Shown here: positions 1-7,088 of the stretch, piece by piece | How the letters are laid out: each line of letters opens with the position of its first letter | Numbering within the stretch: position 1 is the first letter of the stretch | From: Clostridia bacterium | GTDB taxonomy: Bacteria; Bacillota; Clostridia; Christensenellales; Aristaeellaceae | Direction: 5' to 3' | DNA: 64,000 nucleotides | Assembly (NCBI GenBank): GCA_017463245.1 | Contig: JAFTPN010000072.1 | Location: 1 to 64,000 of the forward strand | Notes under the pieces: model-generated | The model's input: the letters and a program-made list of their open reading frames with translations, nothing else | Database searches by the model: none | What the model was told of the DNA's origin: nothing | Program-made: the position numbers and the translations under genes

Positions 1-23
1 CGCCGGATTTGCAAAATTTCATC

Positions 24-52
24 TTGCAATTCATGCAAGAGCGTGGTATGAT
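24..52 (+). promoter_or_regulatory. Promoter of the ferredoxin gene
   Basis: A -35 TTGCAA (24-29) and a -10 TATGAT (47-52) are separated by 17 bp. The same pair with the same spacing recurs before the aroF leader at 4249-4277, so this looks like a common vegetative promoter form in this genome. Confidence 0.7.
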
Positions 53-107
53 AGCTATATCAACACACCGTGTATGATGTGTTACTCTGCAAGGAGGTGA
101 ATCCACC

Positions 108-278
108 ATGGCATACAAGATTACTGCGGATTGCATCAGCTGCGGCGCTTGCGAGGCTGAGTGCCCCGTGAATGCTATCGCTGAGGGCGACGGCAAGTAC
201 GAGATCAACGCCGATGCTTGCATCGAGTGCGGCGCTTGCGCCGACACCTGCCCCGTTGGTGCTCCTGTGCAGGAGTAA
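108..278 (+). CDS. 2[4Fe-4S] ferredoxin, clostridial type
   Basis: A 56-residue cytosolic electron carrier. Two CxxCxxCxxxCP motifs (first at residues 9-20, second at about 38-49) each bind one [4Fe-4S] cluster, and the length matches the classic clostridial ferredoxins that serve oxidoreductases such as pyruvate:ferredoxin oxidoreductase and hydrogenases. The start is fixed by AAGGAGGTGA seven to ten bases upstream. It is monocistronic: it has its own promoter and is followed by a strong terminator at 297-329. The partner enzymes are not in the window, so its specific redox role is unknown. Confidence 0.96.
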   Translation: MAYKITADCISCGACEAECPVNAIAEGDGKYEINADACIECGACADTCPVGAPVQE

Positions 279-296
279 TCCGAAAGGCAAAATTGT

Positions 297-329
297 TTCC
301 CACAGTCTTATGGCTGTGGGAACTTTTTT
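297..329 (+). terminator. Rho-independent terminator after ferredoxin
   Basis: A 9-bp stem TTCCCACAG/CTGTGGGAA (297-305 with 314-322), an 8-base loop and a T run at 324-329. Confidence 0.9.
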
Positions 330-361
330 ATCAAAAAAACAAACTTTTTTCAAAATAACTA

Positions 362-389
362 TTGACTTCCGGACGAAAAGGAGTATAAT
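362..389 (+). promoter_or_regulatory. Promoter of tRNA-Lys
   Basis: -35 TTGACT (362-367) and a consensus -10 TATAAT (384-389) with a 16-bp spacer, 28 bp upstream of the mature tRNA 5' end. Confidence 0.75.
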
Positions 390-417
390 AGCTATCGTTG
401 ACCGCGAGGCAACATGA

Positions 418-490
418 GCACCATTAGCTCAGTTGGTAGAGCACCTGACTCTTAATCAGGGTGTCCAGGGTTCGAGTCCCTGATGGTGTA
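418..490 (+). tRNA. tRNA-Lys (anticodon CUU)
   Basis: A full cloverleaf can be folded: acceptor GCACCAT/ATGGTGT (with a G-U first pair), D arm GCTC/GAGC, anticodon stem CCTGA/TCAGG with loop CTCTTAA (anticodon CTT, reads AAG), variable loop GTGTC, T arm CAGGG/CCCTG with loop TTCGAGT, and discriminator A490. The 3' CCA is not encoded (CGG follows) and must be added after transcription. A CUU lysine tRNA suits the AAG-rich codon usage seen in the surrounding genes. Confidence 0.96.
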
Positions 491-493
491 CGG

Positions 494-521
494 AAGCACT
501 GCTGCATGGCAGTGCTTTTTT
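494..521 (+). terminator. Terminator after tRNA-Lys
   Basis: Stem AAGCACTGC/GCAGTGCTT (494-502 with 509-517), 6-base loop and six T residues. Confidence 0.92.
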
Positions 522-562
522 CATTTTCCTGAAAGGAAAGGCTATCCAAATTCAATTGGTTA

Positions 563-571
563 TGCTATAAT
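563..571 (+). promoter_or_regulatory. Extended -10 promoter before mrnC
   Basis: TGC followed by TATAAT (566-571) forms an extended -10 element about 30 bp before the mrnC start. No good -35 hexamer is visible at the usual distance. Confidence 0.5.
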
Positions 572-601
572 GAATGTGTATGCGTAGAAGGAGGCGGTGG
601 C

Positions 602-1018
602 GTGAGCTTGCGGGAATCCGCACCCATGACGGAGGAGGCAGCCCGGCTGCTGAATCCCTTGCAGCTGGCGTATATTGGCGACACGGTGTGGGACTTGCTG
701 ATCCGCAGCAGGCTGCTCTACCGTGGACGCAACCTGCGCCATATGCATCAGGAGGCCGTGCAGCACGTGAATGCAGCTGCCCAGGCCGCTGCGCTGCGCA
801 GGCTGGATGGCCTGACCACCGAGCCGGAGGAGGATATCCTTCGCCGGGGGCGCAACGCCCACGCCCGGCACCCGGTGCCGAAGAACCAGGACCCGGCGGA
901 CTATTCCGCAGCCACGGCGCTGGAGGCGCTGGTGGGTTATCTGTATGTGACAGGGCAGGAGGAAAGGCTTTTGCACCTGTTTGACATTTCGCAGCAGGAG
1001 GAAACCCCATGCAAGTGA
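602..1018 (+). CDS. mrnC: Mini-ribonuclease III (MrnC)
   Basis: A dimeric RNase III catalytic domain without a dsRNA-binding domain; in Bacillus it trims the ends of 23S rRNA precursor. Visible motifs are IGDTVWD (25-31), RRGRNA (81-86) and EALVGYLY (108-115), which carry the acidic metal-binding residues. At 138 residues it has the normal family length. The GTG start at 602 is chosen because AAGGAGG (588-594) lies 7 bases upstream; an in-frame ATG at 626 is less well placed. The 3' end overlaps thyX by 10 bp. It heads the mrnC-thyX-rlmB-yacP-sigH cluster, a common clostridial arrangement. Confidence 0.93.
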   Translation: MSLRESAPMTEEAARLLNPLQLAYIGDTVWDLLIRSRLLYRGRNLRHMHQEAVQHVNAAAQAAALRRLDGLTTEPEEDILRRGRNAHARHPVPKNQDPADYSAATALEALVGYLYVTGQEERLLHLFDISQQEETPCK

Positions 1019-1755
1019 ACCTGAAGGTGGCGCTGATCCGCCACACCCTCTCGCCGGAAGAGACCGTGGCGCTGGGCGCACGGCTGTGCTATTCCCGTGC
1101 CACCATCGACGACCTGACCCAGCGTGTGTCTGCCAAGGATCAGAGCGCGTTTGTGCAGAAGATCATGGGCATGGGGCATGAATCCGTGCTGGAACATGCT
1201 TCCTTCACCTTTGGTGTGGAGGGCGTGAGCCGCGTGCTGCTGGCTCAGCTGACGCGGCACCGCTTGGCCAGCTTTTCCGTGCAGAGCCAGCGGTATGTGT
1301 CCTATGAGGACGGCTTTGGCTACATCATGCCCCCGAAGATCGCTGCCCTGGGCGACGCGGCGCAGGAAGAGTATCACCGCCAGATGCAGCAGATGCATGA
1401 ATGGTACTGTGCCTGGCAGGAAAAGCTTGGTACTGGCGAGGGCAGCAATGAGGATGCACGCTTTGTGCTTCCCGGCGCCTGCGAGACCCGCCTGATGATG
1501 ACCATGAACGTGCGCGAACTGCGCCACTTCTTTGGCCTGAGAATGTGCAGCCGCGCCCAATGGGAGATCCGCGCCATGGCAACAGAGATACACCGCCTGT
1601 GCATGGAGGTGGCTCCCGCGCTCTTTGCCGATGCAGGCCCTGGCTGCCTGCGGGGCGCTTGCCCGGAGGGCGCAAAGTCCTGCGGCAAGGCTGGGGAGAT
1701 CAAGCGCGAGCGCCAGGCAATGATTGATCAGCTGACGAAGAATGAAGGAGAATAA
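1009..1755 (+). CDS. thyX: Flavin-dependent thymidylate synthase ThyX
   Basis: Makes dTMP from dUMP using FAD, NADPH and methylenetetrahydrofolate, in the cytosol. The diagnostic RHRx7SxR signature is seen at residues 83-95, preceded by the conserved HESVLEH (57-63). The 248 residues include a C-terminal stretch with three cysteines (GPGC...GAC...SC). It overlaps the end of mrnC, implying translational coupling. A ThyX-type enzyme means thymidylate can be made without net oxidation of folate to dihydrofolate. No thyA is present in the window. Confidence 0.96.
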   Translation: MQVNLKVALIRHTLSPEETVALGARLCYSRATIDDLTQRVSAKDQSAFVQKIMGMGHESVLEHASFTFGVEGVSRVLLAQLTRHRLASFSVQSQRYVSYEDGFGYIMPPKIAALGDAAQEEYHRQMQQMHEWYCAWQEKLGTGEGSNEDARFVLPGACETRLMMTMNVRELRHFFGLRMCSRAQWEIRAMATEIHRLCMEVAPALFADAGPGCLRGACPEGAKSCGKAGEIKRERQAMIDQLTKNEGE

Positions 1756-1757
1756 AG

Positions 1758-2909
1758 ATGGCATTTTATCATGACGTTCCCGGCAAGCGCCCGGTGAAGA
1801 AGGATCACGCCCAGGACAAGTGGGAGGAGGAAGGCACCCGCTACCGCGGTGCATCCCGCCGCTTTGGCCCCGATGCGGAGGACGACGGCGAGCGCCGCAA
1901 TTTCCGCAGCAACAACAACTACCGCGATAACCGCTCCTATGGCCAGAACCGCGGGGGTGACAACCGTCGCAGCTATGGTGATCGCCGCCGCGATGACGAT
2001 CGTCGCGACAACCGCTGCGATGATTTCCGTCCCCGCCGGGATGATGATCACCGTGACAATCGTTCCTTTGACAGAAAGCCCCATGGCGACCGCCGCTTTG
2101 AGGAACCCCGTCAGGAGCGCTCCTATCGCGACTTTGAGCATCGTCCCGCGCCGGTGGCCGCGCCCGTGCAGGAGGAAGTCGTGCAGGAGAACCTGCTGAG
2201 TGGCCGCAATCCCATCCGCGAGGCGCTGAAGGCTGGCCGCGATATCGAAAAGCTGCTGGTGCAGAAGGGCGAGTTGTCTGGCTCTGCCCGTGAGATCGTA
2301 CAGATGGCGCGGGAGCAGCACGTTCTTGTGCAGGAGGTGGACAAGTCCCGCCTGGACGACATCACCCCCCATCATCAGGGTCTGCTGGCCTTTGCCTCCG
2401 CCTACCAGTATTCCACGGTGGACGCCATGCTGGAGGAAGCTGCCGAAAGGGGCGAGGATCCCTTCCTGATCCTGCTGGACGGTGTGACCGATCCCCACAA
2501 CCTGGGCGCCATCATCCGCAGCGCTGAATGCGTGGGCGCCCATGGCGTGATCGTGCCTGAACGCCGCAGCGTGGGCCTGACCCCTGCCGCTGTGAAGGCC
2601 TCTGCCGGTGCGGTGGAACACATGAAGGTGGCTCGCGTCACCAATCTGAACCGGACGCTGGAAGAGCTGAAGGAAAAGAACGTGTGGACCTACGCCCTGG
2701 ACATGGACGGCGAGGACTACGAGAAGGTGAATTTCAAGGGCGGTGTGGCGCTGGTGGTGGGCGCTGAAGGCGAGGGCGTGAGCCGCCTGACCCTGGAGAA
2801 GTGCGACCAAAAGGTGTCCCTGCCCATGGCTGGCCATATCGACAGCCTGAATGCCTCTGTGGCGGCAGGCATTGTGATGTACCGCGTGCTGTCCTCCCGC
2901 AGAAAATGA
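1758..2909 (+). CDS. rlmB: 23S rRNA 2'-O-ribose methyltransferase RlmB-like (SpoU family) with basic-acidic N-terminal tail
   Basis: The C-terminal two thirds is a SpoU/TrmH-type SPOUT methyltransferase: a substrate-binding part from about residue 144 (LLSGRNPIREALKAG), then LDGVTDPHNLGAIIRSAE (about 238-255) and the knot-forming SLPMAGHIDSLNASVAAG near the C terminus. RlmB methylates G2251 of 23S rRNA in E. coli; the exact target here is inferred. Residues 1-140 are unusual: a low-complexity tail rich in Arg, Asp and Asn (repeated DNR, DRR, RDD), likely disordered and RNA-binding. AAGGAG at 1745-1750 supports the start. The stop overlaps the next start (ATGA). Confidence 0.9.
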   Translation: MAFYHDVPGKRPVKKDHAQDKWEEEGTRYRGASRRFGPDAEDDGERRNFRSNNNYRDNRSYGQNRGGDNRRSYGDRRRDDDRRDNRCDDFRPRRDDDHRDNRSFDRKPHGDRRFEEPRQERSYRDFEHRPAPVAAPVQEEVVQENLLSGRNPIREALKAGRDIEKLLVQKGELSGSAREIVQMAREQHVLVQEVDKSRLDDITPHHQGLLAFASAYQYSTVDAMLEEAAERGEDPFLILLDGVTDPHNLGAIIRSAECVGAHGVIVPERRSVGLTPAAVKASAGAVEHMKVARVTNLNRTLEELKEKNVWTYALDMDGEDYEKVNFKGGVALVVGAEGEGVSRLTLEKCDQKVSLPMAGHIDSLNASVAAGIVMYRVLSSRRK

Positions 2910-3412
2910 AACCGCTTTTGATCGTAGACGGCTATAACGTCATCGGCGCATGGCGGGAGGCCGAGAAACACCAATGGACGCTGGATGAAAGCCGCGACAG
3001 GCTGATGCATCAGCTGGAGGACTACAGCGGCTATGCGGGCGAGGATGTGGTGCTGGTGTTTGACGGCTACCAGTCCGACAGGAAGATCCGCACAGAGGAG
3101 CAATACGGCAGCCTGACGCTGGTGTTCACCTGCCATGGCGAAACAGCGGACAGCTACATTGAGCGGCTGGTGGCGCAAACGCCGAAATACCGCACGGTGC
3201 GGGTGGCTACCTCCGACGGGCTGGAGCAATCCCAGGTGCTGTCCACGGGCGCAACACGGCTGACCTCACGGGAACTGCTGCGTGAACTGAAGCAGCAGCG
3301 CACCACGGGGCTGGAGGCACACAAGCATCAAAATCTTGGCCGCAAGCAGAACCTGGCCGGACGCTTGCCGGAGGATACCCTGCAGGTGCTGGAAAAGCTG
3401 CGCCGGGGATGA
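2906..3412 (+). CDS. yacP: YacP-like NYN-domain RNase (Rae1 family)
   Basis: A 168-residue PIN-like NYN nuclease. It begins LLIVDGYNVIGAW, the family's first acidic metal-binding motif, and continues with VVLVFDGYQSD and ADSYIERL, supplying further acidic residues. In Bacillus the homologue (Rae1) cleaves mRNA in the ribosomal A site; transfer of that role here is by homology. The ATG overlaps the rlmB stop by four bases and its own stop overlaps the sigH start the same way, so the three are probably translationally coupled. Position between rlmB and sigH is the standard one. Confidence 0.9.
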   Translation: MKPLLIVDGYNVIGAWREAEKHQWTLDESRDRLMHQLEDYSGYAGEDVVLVFDGYQSDRKIRTEEQYGSLTLVFTCHGETADSYIERLVAQTPKYRTVRVATSDGLEQSQVLSTGATRLTSRELLRELKQQRTTGLEAHKHQNLGRKQNLAGRLPEDTLQVLEKLRRG

Positions 3413-4212
3413 ACACAAACAAACTGACAAGGCAGGATACAACGATGGATGACCGTGACATGGACTTCACCGAGGATGAGCTGGCCACCTTGGCCGAGCT
3501 GCGCCGGGCGATGGAGTACCAGGATGAGGAGCAGACAGAAGATACGCTTCCTGAACTGGAAGAGGATCGCGGGGAAGATCTGCCCCTGATGTCCGATTAC
3601 GCCTCCATGAACGATGAGGACGTGGTGGCGCTGTGCCGCCAGGGCGATACCATGGCGGAGGAGTATCTGCTGAACAAGTACAAGAACTTTGTCCGTTCCA
3701 AGGCAAGGAGCTATTTTCTCATTGGTGCGGATCACGAGGACATTGTGCAGGAGGGCATGATCGGCCTGTACAAGGCCATCCGCGACTTCCGGCCGGATAA
3801 GCTTTCCTCCTTCCGGGCGTTTGCGGAGCTGTGCATCACCAGGCAGATCATCACCGCCATCAAGACGGCTACCCGCCAGAAGCACATTCCCCTGAACAGC
3901 TATGTGTCTCTGAACAAGCCCCTCTACGACGAGGAAAGCGACCGCACGCTGCTGGACGTGATCATCGAAGGCCGCGCCACCAACCCGGAGGAGCTGATCA
4001 TCGGTCAGGAGGATCTGAACAGCATCCACCACAAGATCGACGAGGTGCTTTCCGGCCTGGAGCAGGAGGTGCTGCGGGCGTACCTGGATGGCAAGAGCTA
4101 TCAGGAGATCGCCGACAACCTGGGCAGGCACGTGAAATCCATCGACAATGCTCTGCAGCGGGTGAAGCGCAAGCTGGAAAAGTATCTGGAAGAATCGGGC
4201 AAGGATGTATAA
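3409..4212 (+). CDS. sigH: RNA polymerase sigma factor SigH (sigma-70 family)
   Basis: Transition-state and early sporulation sigma factor. Region 2 is unmistakable (LLNKYKNFVRSKARSYFLIGADHEDIVQEGMIGLYKAIRDF written in parts: LLNKYKNFV, ARSYFLIGAD, DIVQEGMIGLYKAIRDF at about 111-127), and region 4 (SYQEIADNL...SIDNALQRVKRKLEKYL) forms the -35 binding helix-turn-helix near the C terminus. At 267 residues it exceeds the usual length of about 215 because of an acidic N-terminal extension of roughly 60 residues. The ATG at 3409 couples to yacP; a later ATG at 3445, with AGGcAGGA upstream, would shorten but not remove the extension. Confidence 0.93.
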   Translation: MNTNKLTRQDTTMDDRDMDFTEDELATLAELRRAMEYQDEEQTEDTLPELEEDRGEDLPLMSDYASMNDEDVVALCRQGDTMAEEYLLNKYKNFVRSKARSYFLIGADHEDIVQEGMIGLYKAIRDFRPDKLSSFRAFAELCITRQIITAIKTATRQKHIPLNSYVSLNKPLYDEESDRTLLDVIIEGRATNPEELIIGQEDLNSIHHKIDEVLSGLEQEVLRAYLDGKSYQEIADNLGRHVKSIDNALQRVKRKLEKYLEESGKDV

Positions 4213-4248
4213 GGATTGTACTGGGTTTGTTTTCCTTGCGAAATACTC

Positions 4249-4277
4249 TTGCAAATTGCGCCGGAATGGCGTATGAT
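4249..4277 (+). promoter_or_regulatory. Promoter of the aroF leader transcript
   Basis: -35 TTGCAA (4249-4254) and -10 TATGAT (4272-4277) with a 17-bp spacer. Transcription would begin near 4284, 23 bases before the leader peptide start and about 168 before aroF. Confidence 0.75.
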
Positions 4278-4306
4278 AAGAACAATCAATGAAGGAGGAT
4301 GCAACG

Positions 4307-4366
4307 ATGCGCAAGGCTCGCTACGCTAAGTATTATTTCGTTCTGTATCGTGTGTGCAGGGCGTGA
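4307..4366 (+). CDS. Tyr/Phe-rich leader peptide of the aroF attenuator
   Basis: A 19-codon reading frame encoding MRKARYAKYYFVLYRVCRA, with GAAGGAGG a few bases upstream (4291-4298). Five of its residues are aromatic (Tyr6, Tyr9, Tyr10, Phe11, Tyr14), an extreme enrichment for so short a frame. It ends inside a sequence that can pair with the 5' arm of the following terminator. This is the layout of a ribosome-mediated attenuator in front of an aromatic amino-acid gene. The peptide itself need have no function beyond its translation. Inference from sequence; no homologue is known to me. Confidence 0.75.
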   Translation: MRKARYAKYYFVLYRVCRA

Positions 4367-4423
4367 TTTGGCGTGGAATGCATCCTGATCGCCCTGCAGC
4401 ATGAGCTGTGGGGCTTTTCATTT
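4355..4423 (+). promoter_or_regulatory. Transcription attenuator (antiterminator/terminator switch) upstream of aroF
   Basis: Two exclusive hairpins share one strand. Antiterminator: TGCAGGGCG (4355-4363, the last codons of the leader) pairs perfectly over 9 bp with CGCCCTGCA (4390-4398). Terminator: GCCCTGCAGC (4391-4400) pairs with GCTGTGGGGC (4405-4414, two G-U pairs), loop ATGA, then TTTTCATTT. A ribosome that finishes the leader covers 4355-4363 and lets the terminator form. A ribosome stalled at the tyrosine codons 9-10 leaves 4355-4363 free, so the antiterminator forms and aroF is read. No T-box sequence is present. Confidence 0.75.
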
Positions 4424-4451
4424 GACAAAAGCAGCACGGAGGTATGGTAGC

Positions 4452-5453
4452 ATGATCGTTATTCTCAAGCAGGAAGCACGGCAGGAACAGATTGACAAAC
4501 TGACAGCGTTTTTCAACAAGATGGGCTTGAAGATCCATCTTTCCCAGGGCGAACATTCCACCATCATGGGTCTGGTGGGTGACACCACCCGCATTGACGA
4601 GGACATGATCGCCACCCTGGACGATGTGGAGGCGGTGCGCCGCATTCAGGAACCCTACAAGAAGGCCAACCGCAAGTTCCACCCGGCGGATTCGGTGATC
4701 GACTGCGGCGGCGTGAAGGTGGGCGGCGGGATGTTCCAGATCATCGCTGGCCCCTGCTCGGTGGAGAGTGAAGCACAGATCATCACCGTGGCCAAGGCGG
4801 TGAAGGAGGCGGGCGCCACGCTGCTGCGCGGCGGCGCCTTCAAGCCCCGCACCTCGCCCTATGCCTTCCAGGGCTTGCACGGCGAGGGCATCCGCCTGCT
4901 GCTGGAGGCCAAGAAGGAAACCGGCCTGCCCATTGTGACGGAGATCATGGACATCAACCATCTGCCCCTGTTTGCGGATGTGGACGTGATCCAGGTGGGC
5001 GCGCGAAATATGCAGAACTTTGAGCTTTTGAAGGAGCTGGGCAAGTGCAACAAGCCCATTCTGCTCAAGCGCGGCCTGGCCAACACCCTGCAGGAGCTGC
5101 TGATGAGCGCCGAGTACATCATGGCTGGCGGCAACGAGAATGTGATCCTGTGCGAGCGCGGCATCCGCACCTTCGAGACCGCCACCCGCAACACCCTCGA
5201 CTTGAGCTGCGTGCCTGTGCTGCACGGCCTGACCCACCTGCCGGTGATCATCGACCCCAGCCATGCCACGGGCGTGAGCAAGCTGGTGAAGCCCATGTCC
5301 CTGGCCGCGGCGGCCTGCGGCGCGGACGGCCTGATCATCGAAGTGCATAACGATCCCAAGCATGCCCTGTGCGATGGCGCACAGTCCCTGACCCCGGAAG
5401 AGTTTGCCGATGTGGCAGCCCGGGTGCAGGCGGTGCGGGCGTGCATCAGTTAA
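4452..5453 (+). CDS. aroF: 3-deoxy-D-arabino-heptulosonate 7-phosphate (DAHP) synthase
   Basis: First step of the shikimate pathway: phosphoenolpyruvate plus erythrose 4-phosphate to DAHP. The 333-residue protein has an N-terminal ferredoxin-like regulatory domain (about 1-70) and a TIM barrel with GPCSVESEAQ (about 100-109), LRGGAFKPRTSPYAFQG (about 124-140) and a KRG motif, as in the Thermotoga type, where the N-terminal domain gives feedback inhibition by Tyr/Phe. The start at 4452 has GGAGG at 4438-4442. The gene stands alone behind an attenuator, so both enzyme activity and transcription are probably controlled by aromatic amino acids. Confidence 0.95.
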   Translation: MIVILKQEARQEQIDKLTAFFNKMGLKIHLSQGEHSTIMGLVGDTTRIDEDMIATLDDVEAVRRIQEPYKKANRKFHPADSVIDCGGVKVGGGMFQIIAGPCSVESEAQIITVAKAVKEAGATLLRGGAFKPRTSPYAFQGLHGEGIRLLLEAKKETGLPIVTEIMDINHLPLFADVDVIQVGARNMQNFELLKELGKCNKPILLKRGLANTLQELLMSAEYIMAGGNENVILCERGIRTFETATRNTLDLSCVPVLHGLTHLPVIIDPSHATGVSKLVKPMSLAAAACGADGLIIEVHNDPKHALCDGAQSLTPEEFADVAARVQAVRACIS

Positions 5454-5466
5454 AGGAGGAATATCC

Positions 5467-6000
5467 GTGGATGAGATGATGCTGGTGGAGCCTGGCATGG
5501 AGTATGCCGGGGAAATCATGGCTTATCGCCAGGAGATGCTGGATGCAGGCAGCAGCATGGATGGCTGCGGCAATCTGCGCAGGTGTGAAAAGGCGCAGGA
5601 CTGGATTGATCGAAACAACGCTATGAAACGCGAAGAAACCTTGCCCGATAAGGACAAACTGGTGGTTTCCACGCAGTTCGCCTATGTCCGCAAGCTGGAT
5701 GGGCGCATCCTTGGCATGATCCAGGTGAGGCATTATCTCAATGACTATCTGCGGGAGTACGCTGGACATATTGGCTATTCGGTGCGGCCTTCGGAGCGGC
5801 GCAAGGGCGTGGCTACGGCCATGCTGCGGGAGGTGCTCCCTTTCTGCAAAAGCATTGGACTGGACAAGGTGATGATCGCCTGCGAGCCTGACAACCCCGG
5901 CAGCCGTGGGACGATCCTGAACAATGGCGGCGAATACTGGCGAACGGTTCATTTCGCGCCGAAGGACATCGACCTGGAGCATTACTGGGTGAATACATAA
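5467..6000 (+). CDS. GNAT family N-acetyltransferase
   Basis: A 177-residue acyl-CoA-dependent acetyltransferase of unknown substrate. The acetyl-CoA binding signature RPSERRKGVATAML (about 107-120) contains the R/Q-x-x-G-x-G/A loop, preceded by a beta strand GHIGYSV, as in COG3981-like proteins. The GTG at 5467 is preferred because AAAGGAGG ends seven bases upstream; an ATG at 5476 is the alternative. It begins 13 bases after aroF, so it probably shares the attenuated transcript, yet nothing ties its activity to aromatic metabolism. It ends at a bidirectional terminator. Confidence 0.85.
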   Translation: MDEMMLVEPGMEYAGEIMAYRQEMLDAGSSMDGCGNLRRCEKAQDWIDRNNAMKREETLPDKDKLVVSTQFAYVRKLDGRILGMIQVRHYLNDYLREYAGHIGYSVRPSERRKGVATAMLREVLPFCKSIGLDKVMIACEPDNPGSRGTILNNGGEYWRTVHFAPKDIDLEHYWVNT

Positions 6001-6004
6001 TGAA

Positions 6005-6039
6005 GCGCGGCGCTGAGTGATTTCAGCGCCGCGCCTTTT
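6005..6039. terminator. Bidirectional terminator between convergent genes
   Basis: A perfect 12-bp stem GCGCGGCGCTGA/TCAGCGCCGCGC (6005-6016 with 6023-6034), followed by CTTTT on the plus strand. It separates the GNAT gene from the minus-strand SH3 gene. Confidence 0.85.
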
Positions 6040-6043
6040 CTTA

Positions 6044-7021
6044 TCAGCCTGCACCGCTTTCGGTGGTGACATAATTCAGGTCGGTGGTGAGGCTGTCCAG
6101 CCTCATATAGCCCCATTGTCCCTCCAGGCAGACATACGCCCAGCCATTCGCCAGTTTGCCGTATACATAGGCCGTGGGTGCGCCGCCAACCCAGGAGATG
6201 ATCTGCCCCGCATCATTGGGTAGGGAGAACAGGCCGGGGTTGTTGTCCATGGCGATCATGGGTGTGGGTGCTTCGAAGGAGATCTGCCCCTGGAGCAACT
6301 CGGTGCGCATGAAGCCAGTCTTGCCGCCGACCATCACATGGCACCAGCCATCGTGTGCCACGCCGAGAATGGTCACCTTGGTGCCATTGGGATAGAAGTC
6401 CAGCAGCTGGCCATCAAGGCTGGGGTAGCCCCGCAGATTGCCGCCTGTGCCGCCGACATTGCTGATGGTGGTGGTGGGCAGCATGGAATCGCTGGAGGAA
6501 TCAGAGGGTGCAAGGTATTCCTTAGCCATGTAGCCGATCTGGTTGCCCACCTTCACACGCAGGTAGCCTTCGCCCTGAGGGTGGTAAACGCTGTCGTAAT
6601 TCACCACCAGCGTTCCGGTGAAGTACTTGCCCAGGGAGGGGGAATCGGCGGTGGGTTTCTCGCGGAGGTTCAGTCGGTCGCCTGGGCTGGTGTTGATGAC
6701 CCGGAGCATATCATTGCTGAGATAGTCGCCGTTACGCAGTCCGCCCAGCCGGATGTGGCCGTACTGGGCATAGGGCTCCGACGTGTTGTGCATGCGGACA
6801 TAGCCCCAGCCCGTTTCCTGACTGACATCAAGGAGGGTGAGGCGCATTCCGGTGGCGATGTAGGTGATGGGCTCGGCGCTGTAGATGGGTTCTGCACGCA
6901 GGGGAATGGGCTGCGGCGCAACAACGGATACGATGCCGGGCTCCAGGTCGGTGTAGGCATCCGCCAGGGCGGGGAATGCAGCCAGGGAAAGCAGCAGGGT
7001 GATCAGCAGCATCTTGCGCAT
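6044..7021 (-). CDS. Secreted protein with four SH3-like repeats
   Basis: A 325-residue exported protein. A signal peptide (MRKMLLITLLLSLAAFPALA, cleavage after ALA) is followed by four bacterial SH3-like modules, at about residues 27-95, 98-165, 172-235 and 240-300; the second has the clearest SH3_3 start (LNLREKPTADSPSLG). Such modules usually bind peptidoglycan or other wall polymers. No catalytic domain is present, so it may be a wall-binding or adaptor protein. The start is set by GAGGAGG on the minus strand 8-14 bases upstream. It lies 67 bp after the preceding gene and is probably last in an icd operon. Confidence 0.82.
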   Translation of the reverse strand: MRKMLLITLLLSLAAFPALADAYTDLEPGIVSVVAPQPIPLRAEPIYSAEPITYIATGMRLTLLDVSQETGWGYVRMHNTSEPYAQYGHIRLGGLRNGDYLSNDMLRVINTSPGDRLNLREKPTADSPSLGKYFTGTLVVNYDSVYHPQGEGYLRVKVGNQIGYMAKEYLAPSDSSSDSMLPTTTISNVGGTGGNLRGYPSLDGQLLDFYPNGTKVTILGVAHDGWCHVMVGGKTGFMRTELLQGQISFEAPTPMIAMDNNPGLFSLPNDAGQIISWVGGAPTAYVYGKLANGWAYVCLEGQWGYMRLDSLTTDLNYVTTESGAG

Positions 7022-7088
7022 AGAAAAAGCCTCCTCGAAAGGTTCTACCCATACAACGAGAAGGCGGAGGGGATTATTCCCATGTTGC

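Noticed and set aside
1890..2120. Arg/Asp-coding repeats in rlmB as a CRISPR-like or tandem repeat array
   Set aside because: The units vary in length and sequence and stay in frame, so this is a low-complexity protein tail.
4367..4451. T-box or other known riboswitch before aroF
   Set aside because: No T-box bulge sequence or specifier-loop architecture is present; the region is fully explained by the leader peptide and two hairpins.
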